Source: Fratercula arctica (Eukaryota > Chordata > Aves > Charadriiformes > Alcidae). From it: a stretch of DNA of 64,000 nt. Under the pieces are notes generated by a model that searched no databases, was not told the DNA's origin, and saw only the letters and a list, made by a program, of their open reading frames with translations. Location of the stretch: assembly GCA_947846985.1 (NCBI GenBank), contig CANTUZ010000001.1:7240004-7304003 (forward strand), read 5' to 3'. Of the stretch, positions 49,701-57,624 are shown one piece after another. How positions within the stretch are numbered: the first letter of the stretch is position 1; the number at the start of each line of letters is the position of its first letter. Position numbers and translations under genes: made by a program.

Positions 49701-51560
49701 AGTGAAAGGGCCAGTCAAAAATTGTGCCTCCTTTTATTTGCAGTTAAACAAAGCGTGTTTGTGCAAGAGTATGGTCTAGCTTGGGAGGGGAGCTATGGGA
49801 GGGGACAGAAGTGAGAGACACAGTTGTATTTCTTCCTCCTTCCTTTCCATGTACAGACTGAAAATGTAAAGAGACAAGAATAACAAGATGGTTGGGAAAT
49901 CTCTGGCAGCAGCAAAAAGGTTTTGGCGTCACTGGTGATAATGCAGCAAATAAACTCACTTGTGCCTCTTCCCCACCTGACTTCCCCTTCCCTCCCATCC
50001 TCTGGAGCACAAGGGTGGATACACATGGCCAGAATTTCTCGGAAGGGACTGAGAATATGACCTTTGACTTCATCTCCACGATGCTAAAGCATCTCCAGTC
50101 ACATTCTGACGCGCAAAGGACAGCGTTCATCAGTAGTTGTTGTCTGTTTGGTATGTTTAACGCAGACTATGCTGCGTAAGTGCAAACTGACCATGCTTTT
50201 TCTTTCTGAAGCACCATTCTTCCAGACACTAGCAGAAAAAGTCGCCAGAAAACAAGAACAGTGGCAAAAACGACAAACCCAGTATTCAACCACACCATGG
50301 TCTACGATGGCTTTAGACCAGAAGATTTGAAAGAAGCCTGCGTGGAACTCACGGTCTGGGATCACAACAAACTGGCCAACCACTTTCTGGGAGGTCTCAG
50401 GATAGGTCTTGGAACAGGTACCAGACAATTAGCACATCAGTCTTAAATTTACAAAATACAATCTCTCCTTTTTTTTCCCCTCTTCCTTTCCGTTTCTCCT
50501 CTTTTTGCAAATATCACTGAGCAGCCTTTCAGTTATTTATTTACTGAAGTTTCATTCAGTAACTTATTCTTCAGTACAGATCCTGAAACTGTAAATAATA
50601 GTAGGGTTGTGGGGGTGAGGATGACTGACAGGTAAGGAGAAATATTGGAAATAAACCATTCTCTGCTCATATGTTGTATCTGGTACTGTTTGAAGTACAA
50701 GAATATGCTATTCCTGCACCCAAAATCTTGATAACGTCTTACAAACGCATGCAAAAACTGGGTATGTGTAAAAAAAGATAGTATTGGGTGGAGATAAAAG
50801 GATAGATCAGGAATGCGTGATAAGATTTGAAGATGTTGGATAGGAAAACTTATAAATGCAAAGAAGGTTTTAGCATAAGGGCAATATAAGATGTGCAGAT
50901 AGAGGAATTGTATGTTTTCCCTATCGTTATATTTGGCCCTTTCATTGCCCTCTCTGGTCTGAGGGGAGGATGTTTGGAGCCTTTTCAAGCAAATGCAAGA
51001 AAAAATTACTTTTCCCGTATTAACTTCTTGCATGATTTGCCAGAATAACCTAAAATACAAGTTAGGATAGTAAATCTCAATTTGAATTTTAGAGTACCCA
51101 CGGTTGTATTTCAGTACAAAATCAGTGTCCTGTTTTCTTCTTAAACCCTCTTGGATGTTAATCGCCCATACATCTTTCTCCTTGGGCTTCTGAAAAAAAG
51201 ACTAAAAGGAAAACAACAAAGTTTCCATGTGAAACTGTCGTTAATTATATTTGACAGAATTGTTCAAGTGTAAAAATGCAGAACTGGATCTTCAAAGTGC
51301 TAGGTCAGCTACCTGAGGAGGTGGAAGTGTTTAGAAGACAGGCAAATTTGATTGTCTGCTCTCAACTCCGCAGCATATTAAATGATGTTTCACTTAAAAC
51401 TGACACTTTTCTAGGCAAAAGCTACGGAACTACAGTAGACTGGATGGATTCCACTTCAGACGAAACTGCCCTTTGGGAGAAGATGAGAAACTCGCCGAAC
51501 ACGTGGGTAGAAGATACGCTACCTCTCCGGATGCTAATGGTTGCAAAACTGACAAAATAA
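10117..51560 (+). CDS. SYTL2: Synaptotagmin-like protein 2 (Slp2-a), whole coding span of 18 exons
   Basis: Rab27 effector that tethers secretory vesicles and melanosomes to the plasma membrane. Exons (joined): 10117-10217, 21544-21692, 24373-24508, 30821-30893, 31490-31589, 32607-33488, 34302-38183, 39575-39676, 40721-40774, 43445-43539, 44676-44795, 45774-45943, 46543-46645, 47018-47188, 48321-48399, 49365-49464, 50212-50417, 51415-51560. Phases agree at every junction and the sum is 6,669 nt (2,222 codons plus stop). Skipping 34302-38183, which is a multiple of three, leaves 928 residues, close to the 934 of the usual human form. Order: N-terminal Rab-binding SHD without a zinc finger (residues 1 to about 83, as in Slp1/Slp2), a long disordered linker, then C2A and C2B. 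Both C2 domains lack several calcium-ligand aspartates, in keeping with calcium-independent lipid binding. The assignment to SYTL2 rests on the SHD, the KSLEDI block and the C2 sequences. Confidence 0.96.
20358..20425 (+). mobile_element. CR1 LINE 3' tail fragment
   Basis: Short sense fragment with the CR1 3' signature: GGTCCCTTCCA followed by a degraded CATTCTATGATT end. Only the tail survives. Confidence 0.75.
20835..20856. repeat. Perfect 22-bp palindrome
   Basis: Arm AGATTTACAGA (20835-20845) is followed directly by its reverse complement. It lies among short CTACAG repeats at 20831-20880. Confidence 0.8.
21544..21692 (+). CDS. SYTL2: SYTL2 coding exon 2: second half of the Rab27-binding SHD
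   Basis: Encodes HLPEKVKDD, then the SGQWFYEAK block that marks SHD2 and the basic stretch KSKRHRDK. The Trp-Phe-Tyr segment is part of the Rab27 contact surface in Slp proteins. It follows SHD1 directly with no zinc finger, the Slp1/Slp2 arrangement. Phase 1 donor at G|gtaagc. Confidence 0.96.
21693..24372 (+). other. SYTL2: SYTL2 intron 2
   Basis: gtaagc to ttttag. Contains a degraded old repeat (about 22515-22840); nothing else was recognised. Confidence 0.8.
22515..22840 (-). mobile_element. Degraded ancient CR1/L3-like interspersed repeat
   Basis: The segment beginning AACATAAGAGCTGC then CTGGACCAGACCAAAAG resembles an old amniote repeat widespread in reptiles. Further on, TTCCACAGAAGAAGTGACC-like text keeps the same resemblance. 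It is diverged and its limits are uncertain; strand and family are from memory of the consensus. Confidence 0.4.
24373..24508 (+). CDS. SYTL2: SYTL2 coding exon 3: start of the linker
   Basis: After ttttag it encodes a stretch with [18 protein letters not shown], matching the SWVNNV...LPPELAG block of mammalian Slp2, then an acidic end (EHQEEEQ). Predicted disordered. Phase 2 donor AG|gtaagc. Confidence 0.92.
26396..26615 (+). mobile_element. CR1 LINE 3' fragment
   Basis: Sense-strand tail: GAAGAAATTCTTTATTGTGA, GGTGAGACACTGGAACAGGT, the GGTCCCTTCCAACC box and a single CATTCTGTGATT end. It is heavily 5' truncated and lies wholly within an intron. Confidence 0.93.
28751..28792. repeat. 42-base A homopolymer
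   Basis: Uninterrupted A run, followed by CCAACAAAAAAAC. No SINE or retrogene body was recognised before it. Confidence 0.9.
30821..30893 (+). CDS. SYTL2: SYTL2 coding exon 4: linker
   Basis: Acceptor ctttgcag; encodes [18 protein letters not shown] and ends in phase 0 at AAG|gtatga. It corresponds to the VSPEK side of the mammalian linker. Confidence 0.85.
30894..31489 (+). other. SYTL2: SYTL2 intron 4
   Basis: gtatga to ttttag. Contains a short TA-rich patch near 31412-31449 and nothing else. Confidence 0.85.
31490..31589 (+). CDS. SYTL2: SYTL2 coding exon 5: linker
   Basis: Encodes [14 protein letters not shown], matching the RKNPFNSSKLPEG block of mammalian Slp2. Phase 0 in, phase 1 out (AAG G|gtaaat). 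Confidence 0.92.
31590..32606 (+). other. SYTL2: SYTL2 intron 5
   Basis: gtaaat to cttacag. Nothing recognised inside. Confidence 0.85.
32607..33488 (+). CDS. SYTL2: SYTL2 coding exon 6: phospho-rich linker
   Basis: 882-nt exon after cttacag. It contains [14 protein letters not shown] and [18 protein letters not shown], both conserved in Slp2. The [11 protein letters not shown] segment is Ser-rich and basic and RGILK also resembles a PP1-type basic patch, though I infer no function. Then comes [11 protein letters not shown] (mammalian LKHVRFSA), a possible PP1-docking RVxF-like site (QVRFS), and [16 protein letters not shown]. The remainder is Ser/Thr-rich and disordered. Donor ACC G|gtaaga in phase 1. 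Unspliced reading continues to a stop at 33547, so intron retention would give a short C2-less product. Confidence 0.95.
33489..34301 (+). other. SYTL2: SYTL2 intron 6 with A/C-rich tract
   Basis: gtaaga to tgtag. The only notable content is an A-rich tract with ACAA and CCAAAA units at 34139-34221, about 80 bases before the giant exon. Confidence 0.85.
34302..38183 (+). CDS. SYTL2: SYTL2 giant in-frame exon 7 (3,882 nt, 1,294 codons)
   Basis: A single open exon, phase 1 in (acceptor cattgtag) and phase 1 out (TCA ACT C|gtgagc), so it can be included or skipped without changing frame. It encodes a charged Lys/Glu/Ser-rich, mostly disordered region (about residues 481-1774) with no enzyme-like fold. 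Notable blocks are [13 protein letters not shown] near 34465-34503, [11 protein letters not shown] near 34936-34968, [12 protein letters not shown] near 35457-35492, and a repeat array at 36533-37590. The FW/WF motifs with basic surroundings recur and may be short binding motifs (inference). The end, acidic [10 protein letters not shown] then SGTGSSTR, joins SEEELNP of the next exon. If the donor is not used the frame ends with EPFDF and a stop at 38203. Mammalian SYTL2 has long forms, but whether this exon is used in any tissue is not visible here. Confidence 0.88.
36533..37590 (+). repeat. SYTL2: Tandem protein repeats of 60-65 residues in the SYTL2 giant exon
   Basis: Units begin at the ETIEK-like block at 36533, 36725, 36920, 37100 and 37295, so periods are 192, 195, 180 and 195 nt. 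A core unit reads [11 protein letters not shown], then [39 protein letters not shown]. The third unit lacks the PPPKPKRA part, which explains its 180 nt. A degraded sixth copy ([10 protein letters not shown], then [13 protein letters not shown]) follows to about 37590. An older half-copy resembles 36000-36090 ([13 protein letters not shown], then [10 protein letters not shown]). PPPKPKR is a proline-rich basic motif of the SH3-ligand type (inference). Confidence 0.9.
38184..39574 (+). other. SYTL2: SYTL2 intron 7
   Basis: gtgagc to gtaacag. Contains a T run plus (GT)n at 39251-39278; otherwise nothing recognised. Confidence 0.85.
39575..39676 (+). CDS. SYTL2: SYTL2 coding exon 8
   Basis: Encodes [19 protein letters not shown], then [14 protein letters not shown]. 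It matches the SEEEPSPVLKTLERSA and MPSKSLEDI block shared by Slp2 proteins and is one of the best identifiers of the gene. Phase 1 in and out, so it joins equally to exon 6 or exon 7. Confidence 0.95.
39677..40720 (+). other. SYTL2: SYTL2 intron 8
   Basis: gtgagc to ctgcacag. Contains T-rich (TTTTGG)-like text near 40203-40253; nothing else. Confidence 0.85.
40721..40774 (+). CDS. SYTL2: SYTL2 coding exon 9 (54 nt)
   Basis: Small exon encoding [18 protein letters not shown], comparable to the NQPEELVRSAED stretch of the mammalian protein. Phase 1 in and out. Confidence 0.85.
41826..42104 (+). mobile_element. CR1 LINE 3' fragment
   Basis: Sense tail with GATAGGACGAGGGGTAATGG, GAGGGTGGTGAGACACTGGA, the GGTCCCTTCCAACCC box and end ATTCTGTGATTCTATG. 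It shares long identical words with the copy at 26396-26615, so the two probably come from related CR1 subfamilies. Confidence 0.94.
42270..42317 (+). CDS. SYTL2: Possible SYTL2 cassette exon (48 nt)
   Basis: Acceptor-like actgagcag, then an open 48-nt segment in phase 1/phase 1 encoding [16 protein letters not shown], then donor A|gtgagt. Length and phase fit between exons 9 and 10 without disturbing frame, and the acidic/Gln content resembles the linker. The upstream pyrimidine tract is weak and I recall no certain homologue, so this is tentative. Confidence 0.4.
43445..43539 (+). CDS. SYTL2: SYTL2 coding exon 10, with GC donor
   Basis: Encodes [20 protein letters not shown], then [12 protein letters not shown], matching the SKSVPAFLQDE block of mammalian Slp2. 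The next conserved residues (SDDRETDT) are in the following exon in phase 0, so the exon must end after GAA GAG; the bases there are gcaagt, a GC donor in the AG|GCAAGT consensus. An upstream gtaagc at 43469 would give the wrong phase. Confidence 0.93.
43540..44675 (+). other. SYTL2: SYTL2 intron 10 (GC-AG type)
   Basis: Starts gcaagt at 43540 and ends tttttgtag at 44675. Nothing else was recognised inside. Confidence 0.85.
44676..44795 (+). CDS. SYTL2: SYTL2 coding exon 11: Ser-rich segment before C2A
   Basis: Encodes [20 protein letters not shown], then [20 protein letters not shown], the conserved Ser-rich lead into C2A. Phase 0 both ends, donor TCT|gtatgt. Confidence 0.95.
44796..45773 (+). 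other. SYTL2: SYTL2 intron 11
   Basis: gtatgt to gacccag. A second acceptor-like cttttctag at 44998 leads straight into a stop codon. Nothing else was recognised. Confidence 0.85.
45774..45943 (+). CDS. SYTL2: SYTL2 coding exon 12: first part of C2A
   Basis: [20 protein letters not shown] leads into C2A beta strands ([37 protein letters not shown]). The SDP of loop 1 is kept. Phase 2 donor CC|gtaagt. Confidence 0.97.
45944..46542 (+). other. SYTL2: SYTL2 intron 12
   Basis: gtaagt to atttttag-type acceptor (aaattttag). Nothing recognised. Confidence 0.85.
46543..46645 (+). CDS. SYTL2: SYTL2 coding exon 13: C2A polybasic strand
   Basis: [19 protein letters not shown], then [15 protein letters not shown]. 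The lysine-rich stretch is the usual phosphoinositide and phosphatidylserine contact of Slp C2A domains; NPVYNE is the conserved C2 motif. Phase 0 out. Confidence 0.97.
46646..47017 (+). other. SYTL2: SYTL2 intron 13
   Basis: gtattt to ctgacag, with a good pyrimidine tract at the 3' end. Nothing else. Confidence 0.88.
47018..47188 (+). CDS. SYTL2: SYTL2 coding exon 14: end of C2A
   Basis: [20 protein letters not shown], then [19 protein letters not shown]. In loop 3 the first and last calcium-ligand aspartates of synaptotagmin 1 are replaced (His and Ser), consistent with calcium-independent binding. Phase 0 both ends. Confidence 0.97.
47189..48320 (+). other. SYTL2: SYTL2 intron 14
   Basis: gtaagg to aatttcag. 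Contains a C-rich run near 47649-47674; nothing else. Confidence 0.87.
48321..48399 (+). CDS. SYTL2: SYTL2 coding exon 15: linker between C2A and C2B
   Basis: [20 protein letters not shown], then VPHPLG. It matches [13 protein letters not shown] of mammalian Slp2. Phase 1 donor G|gtacgc. Confidence 0.96.
48400..49364 (+). other. SYTL2: SYTL2 intron 15
   Basis: gtacgc to cttacag. T/A homopolymer runs at 48478-48501 and 48543-48552; nothing else. Confidence 0.87.
49365..49464 (+). CDS. SYTL2: SYTL2 coding exon 16: start of C2B
   Basis: [20 protein letters not shown], then [12 protein letters not shown]. Loop 1 has LNSF where calcium-binding C2 domains have SDPY, so ligands are missing. Phase 2 donor TG|gtaaga; the split codon becomes Cys. 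Confidence 0.97.
49465..50211 (+). other. SYTL2: SYTL2 intron 16
   Basis: gtaaga to ttctgaag. Nothing recognised. Confidence 0.87.
50212..50417 (+). CDS. SYTL2: SYTL2 coding exon 17: C2B core
   Basis: [20 protein letters not shown], then [19 protein letters not shown] and [18 protein letters not shown]. The basic SRKSRQKTR strand is kept; loop 3 has DHN where calcium binders have DxD. Phase 1 donor ACA G|gtacca. Confidence 0.97.
50418..51414 (+). other. SYTL2: SYTL2 intron 17
   Basis: gtacca to tttctag. Nothing recognised. Confidence 0.87.
51415..51560 (+). CDS. SYTL2: SYTL2 last coding exon 18
   Basis: [20 protein letters not shown], then [19 protein letters not shown] and a stop TAA at 51558-51560. 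This is the C-terminal helix and tail of C2B, nearly unchanged from mammals. Confidence 0.97.
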
Positions 51561-52619
51561 GGTGGCTTTTTAATTGTTAGTGTCAAAAAGAAACCTTGGG
51601 AATGAAATCACAGGAGTGGGGGTGAAACTTGGAAGAGGAACGCAGTCGCTCTTTTGACAGTCTCAGCTCTGCTGCTGTTCTGGTTTTGTGCTGTCAAATG
51701 TCACTTCGTATTTCAAATTAAACTTCTGCCTGCAGATTATTATGTAAATTTAAGGGATTCTTTTATTTTTTTTTATCCATTGAAAATGACTTCAAGAAAG
51801 ACGACGCTCACAGAATTCGGTGGTAGAGGTAGCTGTGATACCTGGATGCTTGCGCTGCCTAACTGAAGCACTGCTGATCCCTTAAATAATCTAAATTACC
51901 AGCAAAAGAAGTCAGAGCAAGTCAGCTCTGTCTGTACGCTCCTAGGGCTGCTCATGAAGCATTACTAAGAAGGGAGCAACAGGGTGCGTTTTGTTCACGC
52001 TCATGAGGATGGGTCTGTACCTCATTGTGGCATGTCAGGTCTCTCCAGCGAGGAATACGAGCATGAAGAATTTTGGTTTTTCAAAGTTCCTTTATCTGTA
52101 GCTGTACGTTTCTGGGATATGAAAGTCGCTTCTATAAGGAAAGAAGCCTTAAGGGAAGTGGTACTGCCCATGTCCTGCTCTGCCAGGCGCAGACAACTCT
52201 TAATTCCAATATACTATAAGAAATCAGAGTTACAAAAGTTTGCTTATGTCTGTGTTGTCTGGCTAGTATACAAACCTTGCCCTTAAATGCTGAAGGCATA
52301 AGGGTTAAACTTTTTTTATTCAAATGCTACTCTAAAGAATTGAAACCTGCCAATTTTAGTGATGACAAGGACGTTGGGTATTTATTCTGTAAAGCGGAGC
52401 GCTCTGTACCTGTATCTATTAGCTTGGTTTTTTGCAAAAAGTAATTTGTGCTTTAGCGCCACCGTTAGGAGAACGCTGGGACGATGGCGGTCTGTGGTGG
52501 GCAGCTTCGCAGCGTAGGAAATCGGACTGGGATGTGTAACCTGTAGAAATGCATGCTACTAAAGAAAGATAAATGCATAAAATACAAAATGTATTACTGT
52601 TTTGTTTTTTTTTTTTTTT

Positions 52620-52625
52620 AATAAA
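52620..52625 (+). terminator. SYTL2: Polyadenylation signal AATAAA
   Basis: AATAAA after a T run, about 1.06 kb past the SYTL2 stop. Confidence 0.55.
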
Positions 52626-52734
52626 AGCAGCCTATTAAAGCTAAATAGGAATTCAGTGTTTATTAAAAGCCAAAGTTCTACGTCAGCAATTCAGCATGCA
52701 GCATAACAAAATGCAGGCAGAAAACCTTTCTGAC

Positions 52735-52740
52735 AATAAA
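52735..52740 (+). terminator. SYTL2: Polyadenylation signal AATAAA (second)
   Basis: Second AATAAA, followed by CACACGCTTATTTGCTCC and GT-containing text that could be the downstream element. Confidence 0.5.
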
Positions 52741-52760
52741 CACACGCTTATTTGCTCCAA

Positions 52761-55700
52761 CTGTGTAAATCTAAAAGCTGGTGAAATCTTGCCCCTCAGT
52801 TAAAGGAGAAGGGGGCTCTTCACAGCTCCAACTCAGTCACTTAATTTAATCACAGACATTCAAGTGCTACTGGGTGTTTATTATGCACTGGGGATGGAAG
52901 AAAGGACAGGTGCTATTCAGCCTGCTGAGGAACCTGCTTCCTCTCGCACCGGCCAGGCAGCCTGGGGAGTTTAGCGCTGCCGCAAGCGGCTGTCAGTCTT
53001 GCTGCCTCACTGCTCAGGGTGTGCTGGGTGAGACCGGTGGCTGCCACAGATCCCACTTTGCCAGATACACACATGACAGTATCCTTGTATGGCCAGGGAG
53101 CAACGTGCAAACTGCCCTTCAGAACAATGTAACTGCACTTAAGTGGTACATCGTTCTTAACCAGCCACCTCTGAAAGGCTGGGGATTCTGGAAAAGCCAA
53201 GAGGCACCTGGTTTATTTGTATTCGCTGCCTATATGAATCCATTTTCACCTGAAACAGGAGGTTGCTGTGAACATGACCTACAACTTCCCAGGTTTAAAG
53301 TTTTTGGTTGTTGTTGTGTGTTTCCTGTGAAGCTGAAATACATTGCTGTGGCAAAATAGCTCTGGGAGCCCAGCTGCAGGGAGGGTCTCGAGGCTTTAGG
53401 TTTGCAGGCAGCCTGCTGTGGTCTGCACTGCACAAAATTCTCATAGCTAAACTTGACTGGCATCAAAATCAAATGTGGGGTTTGTGACAGTGGCCACCTC
53501 CTTGTCTTTAGGCCAAGCAGAACATCTTCTGTCTCGCTACTCTCGAACCATCCCGGAGCCAGACACAGCATTTTGTCATGATCTCAAAAGATGCTGCTTC
53601 CCGCTACACTAAATAGATCAAAACTCAGTTTAAATTTCAAAAAGCTACCCGAACACGAACGTCAAATCTACTTGTGCGCTGCACTTGTAATTAATTAGTG
53701 TGATTAACTAATGACACACTACTATTATGTACTCATCTAGATTAACTGAGTTAAGTAACAAAAATGCGCCCTTTAGTACAAAAATTCAGTGTTCCTCCCC
53801 AGTTTTTTTCAGCATGTGCCGAAAATAGAGAGTACTCCAGGGAAACCTCTAAGGACAGTTGTCACCAGCCACAAGAGCGAGTCTTCCTCGTGCTTCCAAT
53901 TTTACAGGAGGGGTGGAGGCAGCCACAGCAGTGTCTCTGGAAAGTATACTAGCGCTATTTTAAAGTTATTGTTTATCATGGTGAGTCTGCATCAAGCTAT
54001 AGATCTTTAACTTAAGGATTTTCAACAGCGCTTTAGCACCTCTGCTTATCTTTACTTTTTTTTTTACTATTGTCATACACAAGGAAAGTCAAAGCTGTCC
54101 TGGTGAGATGAACTTCAGTAGAAGGGAAGATTACAAACCAAGCTGCTTTATGAGCCGGAAAAGTACTTTGATTGCCCTGTGCGTGCTGTAGGATTTAATT
54201 ATAGAGTAGAAACATCCCAGTTTCACCTCCTGCTAAAGGATATTATGTTGACTTATTAAAAGGTGCTTGAAGGTAGTGGCTGCATCTAATGATGTAAACC
54301 AGCAGGAATTCTGTATTGAAAGTATCTCACTGAAGCAATACACAATGTACTTTTTAAAAAAAGTCATTGGTATTTTTTTGACATTCTTCTGAACATGGTT
54401 CACATTGTATATACAGCTTTCCACCAAATTCGTAGTTATTCCTAATCACAGTAGTACGTTCCAGATCGATAACGCAGTAATAGAGAAATGCAAGTGTTTG
54501 AAGTTGCTTAGGCCAAAAAGTTTCAAGAAACTAGTTTCTTTGCTCTACAGTCAAAAGGAAAAGCTTTAGTCATCCATTTAAACCTTTGAAGGCGTATGGT
54601 TAGTTACTCACTAAAGGGCAGTTTGAGAAATCAATAGCTATGCTTTGATTCTTAATTCCAGTTCACCTTTATGGCAAAGCAGCCGTATTCTTAGAATGTC
54701 TTTATGTACCTTCATCCTTGCCCAGAGAAACAAAAGGGAGAAACACACTTCCCACCCCCCCCCACCCCTCCCCCCCCCCCCACTTCACAACCTCATCTTT
54801 GCTTTAGGCTGTAATGGGCTTTTTTTGGTACCTGTGTACGCATATACACATGTGTGTGTCTGTTCTAACTTACACCCTCTGTACTTCCTATAAGCCAGGC
54901 TTCAAAGCCCCAGCTTTCCTCTCACGCTCTGTGTTCAGAGACCTCCCACTCCCTTTTCTGCGGGTGAAGCCTGCAAACCCGCGCTGGCACGGCAACCCAC
55001 AGCACTTTGATTTCACCAATTTTGCAAGACCTGGTACTGTGCCCTCCTTGTTGTCTCGGCTTCCTGTCCTTGGCCCACACCACTCGCTCCTCGTTGTTTC
55101 ATAGCCTTTTCCAGTGGTGTCAAAAAACCTGCACCTCACCAGATGCAATTTTTTTTTTTTTTCCTTCCTGATTCTATCTGCCAGATTTTTCATTAACTGC
55201 TGAATGAAGTTGCAAGTTGTTTAGGGCAAGAGCTTGTGTCTTTACTTACCGTGGACCTTCAGCGTGTTCTGCGAAGGTTGGAGCCTGCTGTTCTGATGTC
55301 CCCTGGCCCCCGCAGGGCGCAAGCCGAGAGAGACTGCTGGAAATCTTCTTCCCTTTACCAAATTTGGGTGCTTTTGAGAGTGTCAGCAGTGTTTGTTCAC
55401 TAAGAAACACTCCCAGCTCTTTCAGCGACTCTGGTGGGGCTGGCTCAGTCCCAACTGGCCCGGATGAAGGTCTGAGCTCTGGGGCGACTGGATTCAGCCT
55501 CTTATCTCCGTGGAGACAGAAACCCCACAGCAGGGGTGGCAACAGACAGGCAGAGGAAAGAAAACACCGGGTAAGAAAACATTTTTCTCCTCCTAAACCC
55601 TGCTCTGCATTGTGTTCCCACTGGATGGCCTGAACCTTTTAGTCCTTCCCCTTCTCCTCCGTTATTTCCAAGTGTTTTGGAGGAACAGCGGTGGGGGAGT

Positions 55701-56781
55701 GCAGGACAGCAGAGACAGAGGTAGTGTCCCTACCAGCGGTCGCTGCGGTGCAGCTCTGAAGCTGCGCGGGCTGCACAGGCGTTGGTTCATTTCTGCTGTA
55801 CAGGGTTTTTCATCCTTCCTTTAAGCTGTCTCCTTCCCACGTTGTATCTTCACCGCCAGTCCAAGCCCAGGAATTCACAAAATCCCATTATCAGCATGCT
55901 GGTTCCCATGCTGTGTAGTTCCAGGTCCGTGTCTGAATGAAAAACTCACACATTAGTTTTAGGCCAACTTTTCATACGTCTGGGTAGTGTGCTGTATGAT
56001 TAGGCACCAATGATGATTCTGGTGCCAATCTGATATAAATAATTCCTTAATTTTTACATGAGGAAACAGATTTTTGAACTTACGTGCCTAAATTAATGCA
56101 GCAAATCAGTGTCAAAACTCAAGTGATGACCCATTCCTCCAGGCACAAAGCCTTTGCATCACAGGGCATTCGGTAATTATCAGCATTGTATAGATCTTTT
56201 ATTCATAAATCACTAAGCACGGGATAAGGCTATTCAGTTATTTTTAATTAGCAGTATACTATTAAAATCTTATAAATCAATTAGAAGTTTGATGCAACCC
56301 TTCACGTTTTACTTGCATTTATAGTACCAGATCTGTAGGAGAAAATAAAGGCAGAGGAAAACGATTGCTTAAGTCATTATACTTACAAGCTTTTTACCTA
56401 AACATAATAGTACTTCTTGTAGCTACAACAACAGCGCTTTGAGAAGGAATAATTAGCAATGCTAGTAATCAGCAAATGAACAGGCTTGCATAAATACTAA
56501 GCCTACATTCTTTGCTTTCTGCATCATCGAGCCTGGCATCCTGCTCCTCAGGCCCCCTGGCTGAAGGAGGCAAGGAGGGCTGGTTCTGGGAGGTCCTGCC
56601 CCCCCCGTGCTGGTGTCTCTGGCCTCCCAGAGCCACTCGGCCAGCTCACGGCAGCGGTGCTGGCCACACAACCCTTGGGTGCTGTTTAATTATGCTGAAT
56701 GTCACTACGAGAAGTGGTGACTGTAAAATTCTGTCTCATCTTTGTGTCAGACAGGGGGTCCATGATGAGAGACGGGCAGGG
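52761..56781. other. Intergenic region between SYTL2 and CCDC89
   Basis: No conserved exon recognised. It holds a C-rich run near 54755-54781, a T run at 55149-55162 and moderately GC-rich text at 55220-55830. Open frames here, such as 52874-53359 and 55217-55633, have no family features. Confidence 0.65.
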
Positions 56782-56919
56782 ATGGCCAACTCCACGAGCC
56801 ATCCAGAGACCGACAAAAACATGGAAGATCTGACAAAAGGCCTGAAGGAACTCTGTGAGAGCCTGTTATGTCCCAGTCCAGCTACATCAGGCCCGGGAGA
56901 GGTTTGCAATGATTCCAAG

Positions 56920-57624
56920 TGTGAAATTAAGATGCAAATGAGGTCAGATGTTGCTCACTGCAGCTTTATTGTTATTCCCCAGCAAAAGTCGCTAAGACAA
57001 GCCATAGAGTAGAGGCAGAAGTAGAGGAAAGGCAGAAAAGAGAAGCAGAATTATGGAGCATAGCAAGAGTATAGTCACCACCACAGGCCCGACGAAGTCT
57101 CGGTGGTCCTCTGGAAGTTCATCAGCGTCCCATTGATCTGTGGTTGATGGTGGCGGCGGGGGTCTCAGTCCCAATTCCCAAATTGTGGTGGGTCATCGCG
57201 CCAGTTATAGTCCAGGTAGCCCAGGTCGGTCCATAGCTTGACCAATCAGCGTAACGGTGACCTTTGCCCAGCTAATTGTCATTTTACACGGTTGCCGAAT
57301 AAGCTTTTCCTGTCCCCTTGCTGTTTGGGCAGCGCTTGACTTCAGCCATTTTGGAGTTAACAACACAGGCTCAGGTGGGCCCCAGGCTAGGCAGGGTCTG
57401 GCCACTCTGAGAGCCAGAGGCTTACACCCTCTCCCGCTGGGGGGAGCAACACACCCTCTTCAGCTGATGGCAACCTTGGGTGATGACTGGCAAGCAAGAG
57501 GATGGTCTGCAGAAGGTGCTAAATAGATACAAGCAAGCTTCTTATCGGCCTGCAAGCCTGCCGTCGATTTGCAGAAGCTTAAGCAAGCTTTGAGACAATT
57601 ATTTTAAAGTTCCAGTCTTTCACA
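56920..57624 (-). mobile_element. LTR-like element (solo LTR) inserted in CCDC89
   Basis: 705 bp with TG...CA ends and inverted terminal repeats TGTGAAA/TTTCACA. Read on the minus strand it has an AATAAA (56965-56970 on +) about 45 bases before its 3' end and a TATA-like CTATAACTGG (around 57204), so its transcription would oppose CCDC89. No exact 4-6 bp target duplication flanks these ends. A near copy of 12 bases (GCCCGGGAGAGG at 56891 and GCCCCGGAGAGG at 57627) flanks a slightly wider interval, so the boundaries are not settled. No gag, pol or env coding sequence is present; the retroviral class is not determined. Confidence 0.7.

Larger units (their letters stand above)
51561..52760 (+). 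other. SYTL2: SYTL2 3' untranslated region (end inferred)
   Basis: From the stop codon to shortly after the second AATAAA. The 3' boundary is inferred from poly(A) signals only. Confidence 0.6.

Noticed and set aside
52874..53359. 161-codon frame after the SYTL2 poly(A) signals
   Set aside because: No recognised family, no splice or promoter context; probably chance.
55217..55633. 138-codon frame in intergenic DNA
   Set aside because: Low-complexity Ser/Arg/Pro text without a conserved feature.
56992..57174. 60-codon minus-strand frame with a hydrophobic stretch in the LTR
   Set aside because: Within the LTR, too short and without a recognised viral or cellular match; likely chance.
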